A DNA stretch of 64,000 nucleotides, from contig NZ_RQJP01000003.1 in the NCBI RefSeq assembly GCF_003858645.1, positions 1-64,000 of the forward strand, given 5' to 3'. Shown piece by piece: positions 8,880 through 16,737 of this stretch. The translations under genes were made by a program, and so were the position numbers. The notes under the pieces were generated by a model that was given only the letters and a program-made list of their open reading frames with translations, searched no databases and was not told the DNA's origin. Positions within the stretch are counted from its first letter, which is position 1. Each line of letters opens with the position of its first letter. Origin of the DNA: Larkinella knui (GTDB lineage: Bacteria > Bacteroidota > Bacteroidia > Cytophagales > Spirosomataceae).

Positions 8880-10240
8880 TATTTCTTATCTCTATTCACG
8901 TACCACTCCCGGAAACTCTCCTTGGGTGGTTCCGGCATTTCACGTTGTTTAAACCACGGATTCAAGGGATTAGATACCGAAAATGGTACCAGCCGCATCA
9001 TGGTCCGACCGGCTTTTCCGGAAAAACGAAACAGTTTCGGGCTCGATAACACGCTCGCCATCAGCTTCATACCCTGCTTTTTGGTAGTATCTACGTAGCC
9101 CTCGGCCACCAGAACCTGCCGCCATTTGTAAAGCTGATCGTGAATGTCAATCTTGACCGGACAGACGTTCGAACAGGAACCGCAAAGCGTTGAGGCAAAG
9201 GGCAAATCGGCATTTTTTCGCATGTCCAGATTCGGGGCCAGAATCGATCCGATTGGCCCGGCGACCGCATTGTGGTAGCTGTGACCGCCACTCCGGCGAT
9301 ACACCGGACAGGTGTTCATGCAGGCTCCGCACCGAATGCACTTGAGCGAATTCCGGAAATCCGGGCGCCCCAGTTGCGTGGTCCGGCCGTTGTCCACAAT
9401 GATGATGTGCATCGTCTGGCCGGGCCGTGGCCGGTGGAAATGGCTCGAATACGTCGTAATGGGCTGACCGGTGGCACTGCGGGCCAGAAGCCGCAGAAAG
9501 ACGCCGGTGTGCCGGGCTTTCGGAATGATTTTTTCGATGCCCATACTGGCGATGTGCACATCGGCCAGGTGCGCGCCCATATCGGCGTTGCCTTCGTTGG
9601 TGCAAACCACAAAACCGCCCGTTTCGGCAATGGCGAAATTGACACCGGTGAGGGCGGCCCGGCGGGTCAGGAATTTTTCGCGCAGGTGCTGACGAGCGGC
9701 TTCGGCCAGGTATTTCGGATCAGACGCTCCTTTTTCCGTTCCCAGGTGCTCGTGAAATAATTCCCCGATTTCTTCCTTTTTCTTGTGAATACAGGGCATC
9801 ACAATATGACTGGGCGGTTCGCCAGCGAGCTGAACAACGCGTTCGCCCAAATCGGTATCGACCACATCGACGCCTTGTTCGATCAAAAAATCGTTCAGAT
9901 GGCACTCTTCCGTCAGCATCGACTTGCTTTTGACCATCTGGGTTGCCCCGGTTTCGCGCAAAATCTGAAGTACGATCTCATTGTGCTCCCGACCATCGGC
10001 AGCCCAGTGAACTTTTACCCCATTCTTGATGGCATTCGCTTCAAATTCAAGGAGGTATTCGTCCAGATTAGATAAGGCATTGTGCTTGATCCGGGATGCG
10101 GCTTCACGCAGGGCTTCCCATTCCGGGATTTGAAAAACGGCTTTGTCCCGCTTCTCGCGGACAAACCAGAGGGTTTTATCGTGCCAGGTCGTACGGTCAA
10201 CGTCCTCGGTAAATACTTCGGCGGCTTCGGAGTGATTCAT
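8879..10240 (-). CDS. lutB: Lactate utilization iron-sulfur protein B
   Basis: 453 residues from the ATG at 10240 (MNHSEAAEVFTEDVD). A GTG at 10255 is in frame, but it lies within the tail of a degraded small gene and is less likely. The N-terminal two thirds is a LUD domain (GATQMVKSKSMLTEE, ETGGFVVCTNEGN). It is followed by two 4Fe-4S clusters of ferredoxin type, CIRCGACMNTCPVY and CGSCSNVCPVKIDIH. It carries electrons in the LutABC lactate-oxidising complex. No LutR-type regulator is present next to it. Confidence 0.93.
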   Translation of the reverse strand: MNHSEAAEVFTEDVDRTTWHDKTLWFVREKRDKAVFQIPEWEALREAASRIKHNALSNLDEYLLEFEANAIKNGVKVHWAADGREHNEIVLQILRETGATQMVKSKSMLTEECHLNDFLIEQGVDVVDTDLGERVVQLAGEPPSHIVMPCIHKKKEEIGELFHEHLGTEKGASDPKYLAEAARQHLREKFLTRRAALTGVNFAIAETGGFVVCTNEGNADMGAHLADVHIASMGIEKIIPKARHTGVFLRLLARSATGQPITTYSSHFHRPRPGQTMHIIIVDNGRTTQLGRPDFRNSLKCIRCGACMNTCPVYRRSGGHSYHNAVAGPIGSILAPNLDMRKNADLPFASTLCGSCSNVCPVKIDIHDQLYKWRQVLVAEGYVDTTKKQGMKLMASVLSSPKLFRFSGKAGRTMMRLVPFSVSNPLNPWFKQREMPEPPKESFREWYVNRDKK

Positions 10241-10244
10241 CAGT

Positions 10245-10411
10245 TTAGAGGTCACGGGCTTTTATTCGAACGGGTTTGCCGTCCCGGGCAATGACCGTTC
10301 TTCGTCGTTTCGTTTTGCCTGTTCAATAACGCGCTGAACAGCCCGGCGCATACCATCCAGAAGCCTTTCCTTTTCCGGTATGGTTAAAATTTTACCTATT
10401 TGGGTTAATCT
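10245..10411 (-). pseudogene. Frameshifted small gene, likely zeta-toxin partner remnant
   Basis: Two minus frames join into one plausible small protein. One frame gives ILTIPEKERLLDGM then RRAVQRVIEQAKRNDEE. The next frame, from about 10295, gives VIARDGKPVRIKARDL and a TAA at 10247-10245. One base appears to be missing near 10296. There is a TGA upstream at 10414-10412. The final part, a short DGKPVR strand after a charged helix, looks like the small proteins encoded after zeta-toxin genes in related genomes; this rests on memory. The locus continues at 10717. Confidence 0.6.
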
Positions 10412-10551
10412 TCACCCAGATTTTTTATTAACAAATTAAGCGTCATCTCTACTACAGATTCAACATTTTGTTCAGGCAAATGGTTGATGCGATTCAACAT
10501 TATTCTTCCAACTTCAATTTAGAGGGTGTTTAAAAAAAGCCGGAGGCCTTT

Positions 10552-10672
10552 TCTGTTACTAGTCAACAATACCTCCACTTAGCTTATCGCTCCGGAGGAG
10601 CGGCCTGAACGTGTTTTTAGCCCGCTCCTCCGGAGCTTGTGGACATTGGACGGCAGGAGGACTAGTAACAGA
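10552..10672. mobile_element. MITE-like palindromic element
   Basis: A 121-bp element bounded by perfect 12-bp inverted repeats (TCTGTTACTAGT at 10552-10563, its complement at 10661-10672). Inside lies a second perfect inverted pair of 15 bp (GCTCCGGAGGAGCGG at 10589-10603, complement at 10622-10636). It has no coding capacity. The core CTCCGGAGGAG recurs in the palindrome at 50674. It sits between the two halves of a decayed toxin locus and may have been involved in its disruption. No target-site duplication was confirmed. Confidence 0.6.
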
Positions 10673-10716
10673 CCGCCCTTCCAGGGCTTTCAGGATAATT
10701 CAAACCGGTTTTTAGT

Positions 10717-10817
10717 ATTTACAAACTCCCGACAATTCAGTACTTCCGACAGAATGGTGTAAGCCGCCGTTGTTTTCCGGCCCCATTGCATCCTGCTACC
10801 CTATACAGATTTGACAT
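10717..10817 (-). pseudogene. Zeta-toxin family N-terminal fragment, frameshifted
   Basis: From the ATG at 10817 the frame reads MSNLYRVAGCNGAGK, a P-loop as in zeta-toxin kinases. In the next frame it continues TTAAYTILSEVLNCREFVN. The join is in a run of four A (GGAAAACAACGG) where five would keep the frame, so one base has been lost. Similarity stops near 10717, and the remaining 80% of a zeta-toxin gene is missing. Zeta toxins phosphorylate UDP-N-acetylglucosamine; this fragment cannot be active. Together with the fragment at 10245 it forms the remains of one locus. Confidence 0.7.
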
Positions 10818-10822
10818 CTGGT

Positions 10823-11023
10823 TTAATCCGTTTCTTCCAGTTGAAAGATCTCTTCTACGGTTTTCTCAAAGACCTGCGCCAGTTTCAACGCCAGAACCGT
10901 GGAAGGCACGTACCGACCGGTTTCAATCGAATTGATCGTTTGCCGACTGACCCCAATCTGCCCGGCCAGATCCGCCTGTGACAAATCCTTTTCAGCGCGT
11001 GCCACTTTAATACGGTTTTTCAT
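10823..11023 (-). CDS. XRE-family HTH regulator
   Basis: 66 residues, essentially one Cro/CI-type helix-turn-helix: KDLSQADLAGQIGVSRQTINSIETGRYVPS. The size and sequence match the short single-domain regulators often paired with a membrane protein. Its start overlaps the stop of the upstream membrane-protein gene by four bases. The palindrome at 11555-11574 in front of that gene is a good candidate for its operator. Confidence 0.9.
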   Translation of the reverse strand: MKNRIKVARAEKDLSQADLAGQIGVSRQTINSIETGRYVPSTVLALKLAQVFEKTVEEIFQLEETD

Positions 11024-11529
11024 AAGGCCATCAAAACCGTCCGTTCGTTCCGGCGAATGGCGAGCCGGAACCGAATGATGAACATGAGCAAAACCGTAAA
11101 CATGTTATAAATCATGACATTCAGGAAAAGACCGCCGTGAACTAGGATGATCAGAGCGCCCAAAACGATATAATTCACATACACCGCCCATTGCAACGCT
11201 TCCAACCGCAACCGGCTAATCATTTCATCTTCTACTTTCTCTTTCGAAAAAGCCACAAACAGCAACCCGATGATGATGCCGATGGCGGCTAGTTCATCCG
11301 TTAAATTGAGGGTGTTATGGTGACTGGTCAGAAAACTGCCGCCATCCGTCATCCACCAGAAAAGCCGGTATAAAAATCCGGTATCCGCTTTTGGCGCATC
11401 CAATAAAATGGTCAAAAAATCAAGCCTGAATTCCTCGTACATTCCCGCCAGACCGAGGATGGCGGATGGAACAAATAAAATCCAGCCAATCAGCCGGTAA
11501 CGATTCGGGAATAACCAGTGTGTTTTCAT
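11020..11529 (-). CDS. Small integral membrane protein paired with XRE regulator
   Basis: 169 residues with about four hydrophobic segments: near 12-30 (LIGWILFVPSAILGLAG), 78-96 (ELAAIGIIIGLLFVA), 113-132 and 134-153. The family is not recognised. It is co-transcribed and overlaps by four bases with the downstream XRE gene, an arrangement in which the regulator usually controls the membrane partner. The start at 11529 is supported by the promoter at 11552-11582. Confidence 0.75.
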   Translation of the reverse strand: MKTHWLFPNRYRLIGWILFVPSAILGLAGMYEEFRLDFLTILLDAPKADTGFLYRLFWWMTDGGSFLTSHHNTLNLTDELAAIGIIIGLLFVAFSKEKVEDEMISRLRLEALQWAVYVNYIVLGALIILVHGGLFLNVMIYNMFTVLLMFIIRFRLAIRRNERTVLMAL

Positions 11530-11551
11530 AGTTATATCAAATTAAGTTGAC

Positions 11552-11582
11552 CAAATGTAAAACTAGCTTTACATATTGTCAA
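11552..11582 (-). promoter_or_regulatory. Promoter with overlapping palindromic operator
   Basis: Read on the minus strand, TTGACA (11582-11577) is followed after 17 bp by TACATTTG (11559-11552), which matches the Bacteroidota TAnnTTTG box. A 20-bp palindrome, ATGTAAAACTAGCTTTACAT at 11555-11574 with one mismatched pair, covers the spacer and part of the TAnnTTTG box. A protein bound there would block the promoter. The likely binder is the XRE protein encoded second in this operon, giving negative autoregulation. Confidence 0.6.
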
Positions 11583-11610
11583 GATACGTATACAACTATT
11601 TTTTCAGCGG

Positions 11611-12348
11611 TTAGCCCTGATTCAGGATTTCAGCAATGTGCATTACTTTCACCGGCAGCTTGTTCCGACGCACAATGCCTTCCAGGTGCATCAGACACGA
11701 CATGTCGCCACCGGTCAGAACTTCCGCGCCGTTGCGAATGTGATCCTCAACCCGGTCGATTCCCATTCGGGCCGAAACCGCTTCTTCGAACACACAAAAC
11801 GTTCCGCCAAAACCGCAGCATTCGTCTTTTCGATCGAGGCTGATCAACTCCAGTTCATCGACCATGTTCAGGAGCTTTTCCGGTTTGGAATACGGAGCCG
11901 CCACCAGTTCCGACATCTGGGAAAGGTGCAGGCCGCGTTGTCCGTGGCAACTCTGGTGCAGACCCACTTTGTGCGGAAACCGGCCCGGCAACTGATCTAC
12001 TTTCAGGACATCCGTCAAAAACTCGGTCAGCTCGTACATGTGGCTGCGAATTTGAACGGCATCTCCCTCGCGCTTGTCCGAATGCAGGTGTTGTTTAATG
12101 TGAAGCGCACAACTCCCTGATGGACAGACAATAGCATCGTAATTGTCGCCAAAATTATTGACAAACAATTCATTGCAATCGTGGGCCAGGTTCTCAAAAC
12201 CCGAATTGGCCATCGGTTGTCCGCAACAGGTCTGGTTGAGCGGATACGTAACCGAACACCCCAGTTTTTCCAACAGTTGCAGCGTCGCAATGCCAACTTT
12301 TGGATAAAACTGGTCTACGTAGCACGGCAAGAAAAGGGCAACTTTCAT
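11611..12348 (-). CDS. lutA: Lactate utilization protein A (CCG-domain Fe-S oxidoreductase)
   Basis: 245 residues with two cysteine-rich CCG motifs, NQTCCGQPMANSGF in the first half and DECCGFGGTFCVFEE in the second. It begins MKVALFLPCYVDQFYP as in LutA/YkgE and GlpC-like subunits. It is the third component of LutABC L-lactate oxidation. In other bacteria lutA directly precedes lutB; here a regulator/membrane pair and toxin-locus debris lie between them. It is downstream of the fucose cluster on the same strand. Confidence 0.92.
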   Translation of the reverse strand: MKVALFLPCYVDQFYPKVGIATLQLLEKLGCSVTYPLNQTCCGQPMANSGFENLAHDCNELFVNNFGDNYDAIVCPSGSCALHIKQHLHSDKREGDAVQIRSHMYELTEFLTDVLKVDQLPGRFPHKVGLHQSCHGQRGLHLSQMSELVAAPYSKPEKLLNMVDELELISLDRKDECCGFGGTFCVFEEAVSARMGIDRVEDHIRNGAEVLTGGDMSCLMHLEGIVRRNKLPVKVMHIAEILNQG

Positions 12349-12419
12349 CTTTTGTGAGTAGTTTACGTCAGGCCGTTCAACGATGGCAGCAGCGGTTCTT
12401 CACCCCTGACGACCACCCA

Positions 12420-13202
12420 TTACCGCCCAATTTTTTGGGGCTTTCGGAAGCGATACGTTGCCAAAACCGGCAGATGGTCCGAAAATTTGGGCACATTCAA
12501 AACCCGGTATCGAACCAGTTCCAGTTCGCTTTGCTTCAGACTCAGGATATAATCGATCCGCGCTCCGGTGCCAACCAGCGTCGACGTATGCGAATCTTTT
12601 CCGGCATCCACCCAGCGTTCCATTAGCTTTTCAATTTCCGGATCATCGGGATCGGTGTTGAAATCACCGCACCAGAACACGGGCTGAATGCTGTTTTCCA
12701 GCGTCTTATCAATGAATGCCAATTGCAGGTTTCGGTTCAACGTCGATTGATGGTCGAGGTGTGAATTGCAAAACCGGACTGTTTTCTCATTTGGCAACTC
12801 AATATAGGCACACTGCAAAATCCGTTGTTCCGTTTTATCCGGATTTGGCAACATCATCTTCTGACTGGCAATGATAGGATACTTGGACAAGATAGCTGTC
12901 CCGTACTTACCTCCTTGAAAATCGATAGCTGCCCCATACAGCGGATACATCGACGTGAGCCGGGAAAGCTGGCCCAGATGATCCTGTTTCCGGCTTCGGG
13001 TTGTCACACTATCCACTTCCTGCAAGGCAATCACGTCGGGACTGTATTCCCGGATTAGCCGACCAATTTGAACAATGGTATTGTGTTCCAGTGCATTAGC
13101 GCCGTGATGGATGTTGTAGGTCAGCACGGTAAGGGTCGATTGCGCAGTTGCTTTCTGCAAAAATCCACCGAGCATCGCGGCAAGAAATACACAAATTCGC
13201 AT
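12420..13202 (-). CDS. Secreted endonuclease/exonuclease/phosphatase family protein
   Basis: About 260 residues from the ATG at 13202, chosen because MRICVFLAAMLGG begins a signal peptide (cleavage near TAQ). EEP-fold motifs are present in order: LTYNIHHG, VIALQEVD, CNSHLDH, WCGDFNTDPDD, RIDYIL and FSDHLPVLA (catalytic Asp-His). Members hydrolyse phosphodiester or phosphomonoester bonds; secreted Bacteroidota versions act on nucleic acids, sphingolipids or sugar phosphates. The substrate is open. It lies in line with the fucose genes, 72 bp before lutA. Confidence 0.85.
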   Translation of the reverse strand: MRICVFLAAMLGGFLQKATAQSTLTVLTYNIHHGANALEHNTIVQIGRLIREYSPDVIALQEVDSVTTRSRKQDHLGQLSRLTSMYPLYGAAIDFQGGKYGTAILSKYPIIASQKMMLPNPDKTEQRILQCAYIELPNEKTVRFCNSHLDHQSTLNRNLQLAFIDKTLENSIQPVFWCGDFNTDPDDPEIEKLMERWVDAGKDSHTSTLVGTGARIDYILSLKQSELELVRYRVLNVPKFSDHLPVLATYRFRKPQKIGR

Positions 13203-13277
13203 ACATTCGTACAGTTGGTTTTCGCCAAAAATACGCACAAATCCCGTTCCTGACAGCTTCCGGTCTGCCCTGGTGCT

Positions 13278-13604
13278 TTAAAGCTTGAAAATGTTATCCA
13301 GCAACATCCATTTTTCGCCCGGTTTTGCCATCGGCAGCGCCTGCTGGTACGTCCACATCAACGTCTCCCACTCCTGCACGTTCGGGTTGCTGGCATCCAT
13401 TTCGGCCTTTTTTTCGAAAGAAAAAGAAGCGTCGGTTTCCATGATCATAAACAGACGGTTACCAATTCGGTAGATTTCCATTTCCGTAATTCCCGCCGAC
13501 CGGATGCTCTCCTCAATTTCGGGCCGGAGTTTCTCGTGGTATTTCTCGTATTCGGCAATCAAAGCCGGATCATCTTTCAGGTCAAGGGCAAAACAGTGGC
13601 GCAT
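13278..13604 (-). CDS. L-rhamnose/L-fucose mutarotase family protein
   Basis: About 108 residues from the ATG at 13604 (MRHCFALDLKDDPALI). This matches the 105-110 residues of the RhaM-like DUF718 mutarotases; the longer frame upstream runs into a hairpin repeat. Features include the KYHEKLRPEI segment and the C-terminal WTYQQALPMAKPGEKW. It interconverts alpha and beta anomers of a 6-deoxy-hexose, supplying the anomer used by the dehydrogenase. Its place directly after fucP points to L-fucose. Confidence 0.88.
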   Translation of the reverse strand: MRHCFALDLKDDPALIAEYEKYHEKLRPEIEESIRSAGITEMEIYRIGNRLFMIMETDASFSFEKKAEMDASNPNVQEWETLMWTYQQALPMAKPGEKWMLLDNIFKL

Positions 13605-13614
13605 AGTTTTAATT

Positions 13615-13696
13615 GTGAATGTGTGAATGAGTAATTGAGTGAATAGATCGAAGTTCGCGCTTTTTAATTCACTCAATCACTCATTCACACATTCAC
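13615..13696. repeat. 30-bp inverted repeat filling the fucP-mutarotase gap
   Basis: Arms at 13615-13644 and 13667-13696 are complementary over 30 bp with one mismatch and a 22-bp loop. The arms are made of GTGAATGA/ATTGAGTG-like short repeats. The right arm overlaps the fucP stop codon and the left ends 11 bp before the mutarotase start. A related, less perfect hairpin is at 35682. Confidence 0.85.
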
Positions 13697-14970
13697 TCAA
13701 TGATTTGAGGTTTATACCCCCGCCAGCCGTAATAGGCGACGACTAGAAAGCACAGGAGGGGGACGATGTAGGCTACTTTGATGTTGCTTTGGTCGGAAAT
13801 GTAGCCCATCAAAACGGGAAATAGCGCGCCCCCCGCAATGGCCATCACGAGCAGGGACGAACCCAGTTCCGTATCCTCCTCCAGTTTGTTGATGCCCAGC
13901 GAAAAGATGGTGGCAAACATGATCGACTCGAAAAAGGGCACCGCAAAGATCGCCCAGACCGCAATCTGGGAGCGCATGGTCATGGCGACCAGTAACAGCA
14001 GCACACTGATCAGTGAATAGATCGTCAGCAGGCGGTTGGCGGGAATGAAACGCATGAGGTACGTTCCGATGAAACGACCAATGAGAAAGCCCAGCATCGC
14101 CCAACCCAGCCATTCAGCGGCCGTTTTTTCGGGTACATCGCTGGAAAATTTGGCAAACCGGATGAAAAAACTCGTGACGCAAACCTGGGCTCCCACGTAG
14201 AAAAACTGGGCAATAACACCCCACCGCAAATGCCGGTGCCGAAAAACACTCCCCAGCGTCGACGGCGCTTTCTTTTCACTTTCGCTGATGTCCGGCAATT
14301 TCGTAAACATAAACAATGCGGCCACCGCCAGAACAACGGCGCCAATCACCACATACGGCATTTTCACCTGATCGGCTTCGTATTGCAGATAGCTGTTGAG
14401 TTGCGCCGGCGACATTGCCGTAAATTCGGCCTCCGAGTGTTCAATACCGCTCAGGATCACCCGACCGCCCACGACCGGTGCCAGAAAAGCGCCCAGGCCG
14501 TTGAACGACTGGCTAAAATTCAGCCGTGTCGTAGCCGTGGCCGGATCACCCAGAATGGTTACGTAGGGATTCGCGGCCGTTTCCAGAAACGCACAACCCG
14601 ACGCAATGATGAACAAAGCCGCCAGAAAAAAACCGTACATCCGCGTGTCGGCGGCCGGAACAAACAGGAAAGCACCCGCTGCGTACATCAGCAATCCGGC
14701 AATTATTCCGCGCTGGTAGCCGTATTTCTTCATCACATACCCCGCCGGAAGCGCCATAATAAAGTACCCCAGATAAACCGCCGAATCAATCAAAGCCGAC
14801 TGTAAGTCAGTCAATTGGCAGGCTTTCTTGAGGTGGGGAATCAGAATGGGTTCCAGATTGTGGACAAACGCCCAGAGAAAAAACAAACTTGTCACCAGCG
14901 CAAACGCCAGCGTATACCCGCGCATTGAACCGGTGGTTTTGGCAGTAGTGGAAGTGGGAACGGATGCCAT
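13693..14970 (-). CDS. fucP: L-fucose:H+ symporter
   Basis: 425 residues with about 12 membrane helices. FucP-type signatures are present: FFLWAFVHNLEPILIPHLK in the first helix, CAFLETAANPYVTILG, and RLNFSQSFNGLGAFLAPVVGG. It is an MFS proton symporter of the inner membrane that brings L-fucose (or a related 6-deoxy sugar) into the cytoplasm. It is followed by the mutarotase and preceded by the sugar dehydrogenase. Confidence 0.93.
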   Translation of the reverse strand: MASVPTSTTAKTTGSMRGYTLAFALVTSLFFLWAFVHNLEPILIPHLKKACQLTDLQSALIDSAVYLGYFIMALPAGYVMKKYGYQRGIIAGLLMYAAGAFLFVPAADTRMYGFFLAALFIIASGCAFLETAANPYVTILGDPATATTRLNFSQSFNGLGAFLAPVVGGRVILSGIEHSEAEFTAMSPAQLNSYLQYEADQVKMPYVVIGAVVLAVAALFMFTKLPDISESEKKAPSTLGSVFRHRHLRWGVIAQFFYVGAQVCVTSFFIRFAKFSSDVPEKTAAEWLGWAMLGFLIGRFIGTYLMRFIPANRLLTIYSLISVLLLLVAMTMRSQIAVWAIFAVPFFESIMFATIFSLGINKLEEDTELGSSLLVMAIAGGALFPVLMGYISDQSNIKVAYIVPLLCFLVVAYYGWRGYKPQIIE

Positions 14971-15019
14971 CGATGGTTTAGGAAGTTAAGGATTCAGGGG
15001 TGGGAATGGTGTCGACCGG

Positions 15020-15802
15020 CTAGGTCAGCGCACGGTCTAAATGCACGTATCCGCCGTCCACGTAGATCAGCTGGCCCGTCGTGTGGCTGGATTTGTCAGA
15101 CAACAGAAACACCACCATGTTGGCAATTTCCTCCGGTGTCGTCATCCGTTTTTCCAGCGGTATTTTAGACACGATGCTGTCCAGTTTTTCCTGCGGATTG
15201 TCGAATGTTTTGATCCAGTTTTCGTACAAAGGCGTCCACGACTCGGCCACCACGACGGCATTCACCCGGATGCTGTACGGCAGCAATTCAACCGCCCATT
15301 CGCGCGTCAACGCATTGCGGCCTCCGTTGGCTGCGGCATAGGCCGAGGTGTTTCCCTGCCCGGTTTCAGCGGTTTTCGACGTGATGTTTACAATCGCGCC
15401 TTTGGATTCTTTCAAAGCGGGCAAAGCATGGTGCGCCATCAGGTAATAATGAACCATGTTTTTGTGCAGTGATTGCATAAACCGCTCGTAATCACCTTTT
15501 TCCAGCCCTACCCCATCGTTGACACCGGCATTATTGACTAATCCGTCGATGCGTCCGAACCGGGCCAGGGTTTGCTCAACGGCTTTTTTACATTCGTCAG
15601 GCTGCGTCAGCTCGGCGGCAATTTGAAACGCTTTTCCGCCGGTTGCCGTAATGGCGTCAACGGTTCGCTGGTTGTCGGCTTCGTTGCGCCCAATGATTAC
15701 CGGCGTGGCTCCTTCGGCGGCCAGCACGGTCGAGATGCCCTCGCCAATGCCCTTTGCCCCGCCCGTAACGATGATTATTTTGTCTTGTAGGTTCAGGTTC
15801 AT
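15020..15802 (-). CDS. SDR sugar dehydrogenase, probable L-fucose dehydrogenase
   Basis: 260 residues from the ATG at 15802 (MNLNLQDKIIIVTGGAKGIGEG); an in-frame GTG at 15814 lies inside a hairpin element and is not preferred. The Rossmann TGGxxGIG and NNAG motifs are clear. The active-site segment reads TSAYAAANGGRNALTREW: the catalytic Tyr is present, but the usual Lys of YxxxK is Asn. From its position between lactonase and fucP, it is the likely oxidation step from L-fucose to L-fucono-lactone, the job done by FucX in the Campylobacter jejuni fucose locus. The role is inferred from context. Confidence 0.82.
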   Translation of the reverse strand: MNLNLQDKIIIVTGGAKGIGEGISTVLAAEGATPVIIGRNEADNQRTVDAITATGGKAFQIAAELTQPDECKKAVEQTLARFGRIDGLVNNAGVNDGVGLEKGDYERFMQSLHKNMVHYYLMAHHALPALKESKGAIVNITSKTAETGQGNTSAYAAANGGRNALTREWAVELLPYSIRVNAVVVAESWTPLYENWIKTFDNPQEKLDSIVSKIPLEKRMTTPEEIANMVVFLLSDKSSHTTGQLIYVDGGYVHLDRALT

Positions 15803-15806
15803 ACAG

Positions 15807-15881
15807 GTACCCACGGACTTTAGTCCGTGAGTTTTTAAATTAGTGAATACTAAACGGGAACGCCCGCCGGTCCGTGGGTAC
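15807..15881. repeat. REP-like hairpin filling the lactonase-dehydrogenase gap
   Basis: Outer arms GTACCCACGGAC (15807-15818) and GTCCGTGGGTAC (15870-15881) are perfectly complementary. The left arm also starts a tight 8-bp hairpin, CACGGACT-TT-AGTCCGTG at 15812-15829. The element ends one base before the lactonase stop codon and five bases before the dehydrogenase start, so it fills the whole gap. Elements with a CGGACT..AGTCCG core are frequent in related genomes from memory and resemble REP sequences. Confidence 0.7.
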
Positions 15882-16706
15882 TTACAACGAATAAAACTTC
15901 ACCGCATTACCGCCAAACACCTTCTGGCGGACTTCCTCGCCCCACGGTTTTACGTAGTCTTCGACGATGGCTTTCATCTGTTCGTATTCCGCAGCGACCA
16001 GGCAAACGGGCCAGTCGGAGCCGAAAGCCAGACGGTCGGGGCCGAAATGTTCGAAAACGACATCGAGATACGGGCGAAAATCGTCCGGTTTCCAGGTTTG
16101 CCAATCGGCTTCCGTCACCATCCCCGACACCTTGCAGGACACGTTCGGATTCTTGGCAATTTCGGCCATATAATTCGACCAGGTGGTGATCTTCTGATCC
16201 CTGATATACGGTTTGGCCAGGTGATCGATGATGAACGGAACTTCCGGAATGGTGCGAACCAGATGCAGGGCGGCTTTCAGTTGACTGGGATAAATCAGGA
16301 TGTCGTAAGTCCAGTCAAAAGCGGCCAATTGCCGGACACCGCGAATGAATTCCGGACGCATCATGAAATCGTCCGGTTCGCCCTGCACGACGTGCCGAAA
16401 TCCTTTCAACTCTTCAAACTGCGAGAAAAACTCCAGCCGTTCGTACAGATTTTCCGCCCGCAGATCGACCCAGCCCACAACGCCTTTGATGAAGTCGTAG
16501 GCTTCGGATAGCTGTAGCAAAAACAGCGTTTCGGCTTCGGACTGATCCGCCTGAACGGCCACACAGCCATCGATGCCGTTCTGTTTCAAAACCGGTTCCA
16601 GGTCGGCGGGTAAAAAGTCCCGCCGAATCCGTTGCATGTCTTCCGTTATCCAACCATCCCGTTCCGGATCATAAAACCAGAAATGCTGGTGCGCATCGAT
16701 TAACAT
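15882..16706 (-). CDS. Amidohydrolase, probable L-fuconolactonase
   Basis: 274 residues of the COG3618 TIM-barrel hydrolases. The metal site is seen as DAHQHFW at residue 4, IIDHLAKP in the middle and FGSDWPVC near the end. The family includes L-fucono-1,5-lactonase and L-rhamnono-lactonase. Between a sugar dehydrogenase and an FAH hydrolase its likely reaction is opening of L-fuconolactone to L-fuconate. Confidence 0.87.
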   Translation of the reverse strand: MLIDAHQHFWFYDPERDGWITEDMQRIRRDFLPADLEPVLKQNGIDGCVAVQADQSEAETLFLLQLSEAYDFIKGVVGWVDLRAENLYERLEFFSQFEELKGFRHVVQGEPDDFMMRPEFIRGVRQLAAFDWTYDILIYPSQLKAALHLVRTIPEVPFIIDHLAKPYIRDQKITTWSNYMAEIAKNPNVSCKVSGMVTEADWQTWKPDDFRPYLDVVFEHFGPDRLAFGSDWPVCLVAAEYEQMKAIVEDYVKPWGEEVRQKVFGGNAVKFYSL

Positions 16707-16737
16707 CAGAGTTAAGAGTTAAAAATTAAAAGTAGTT

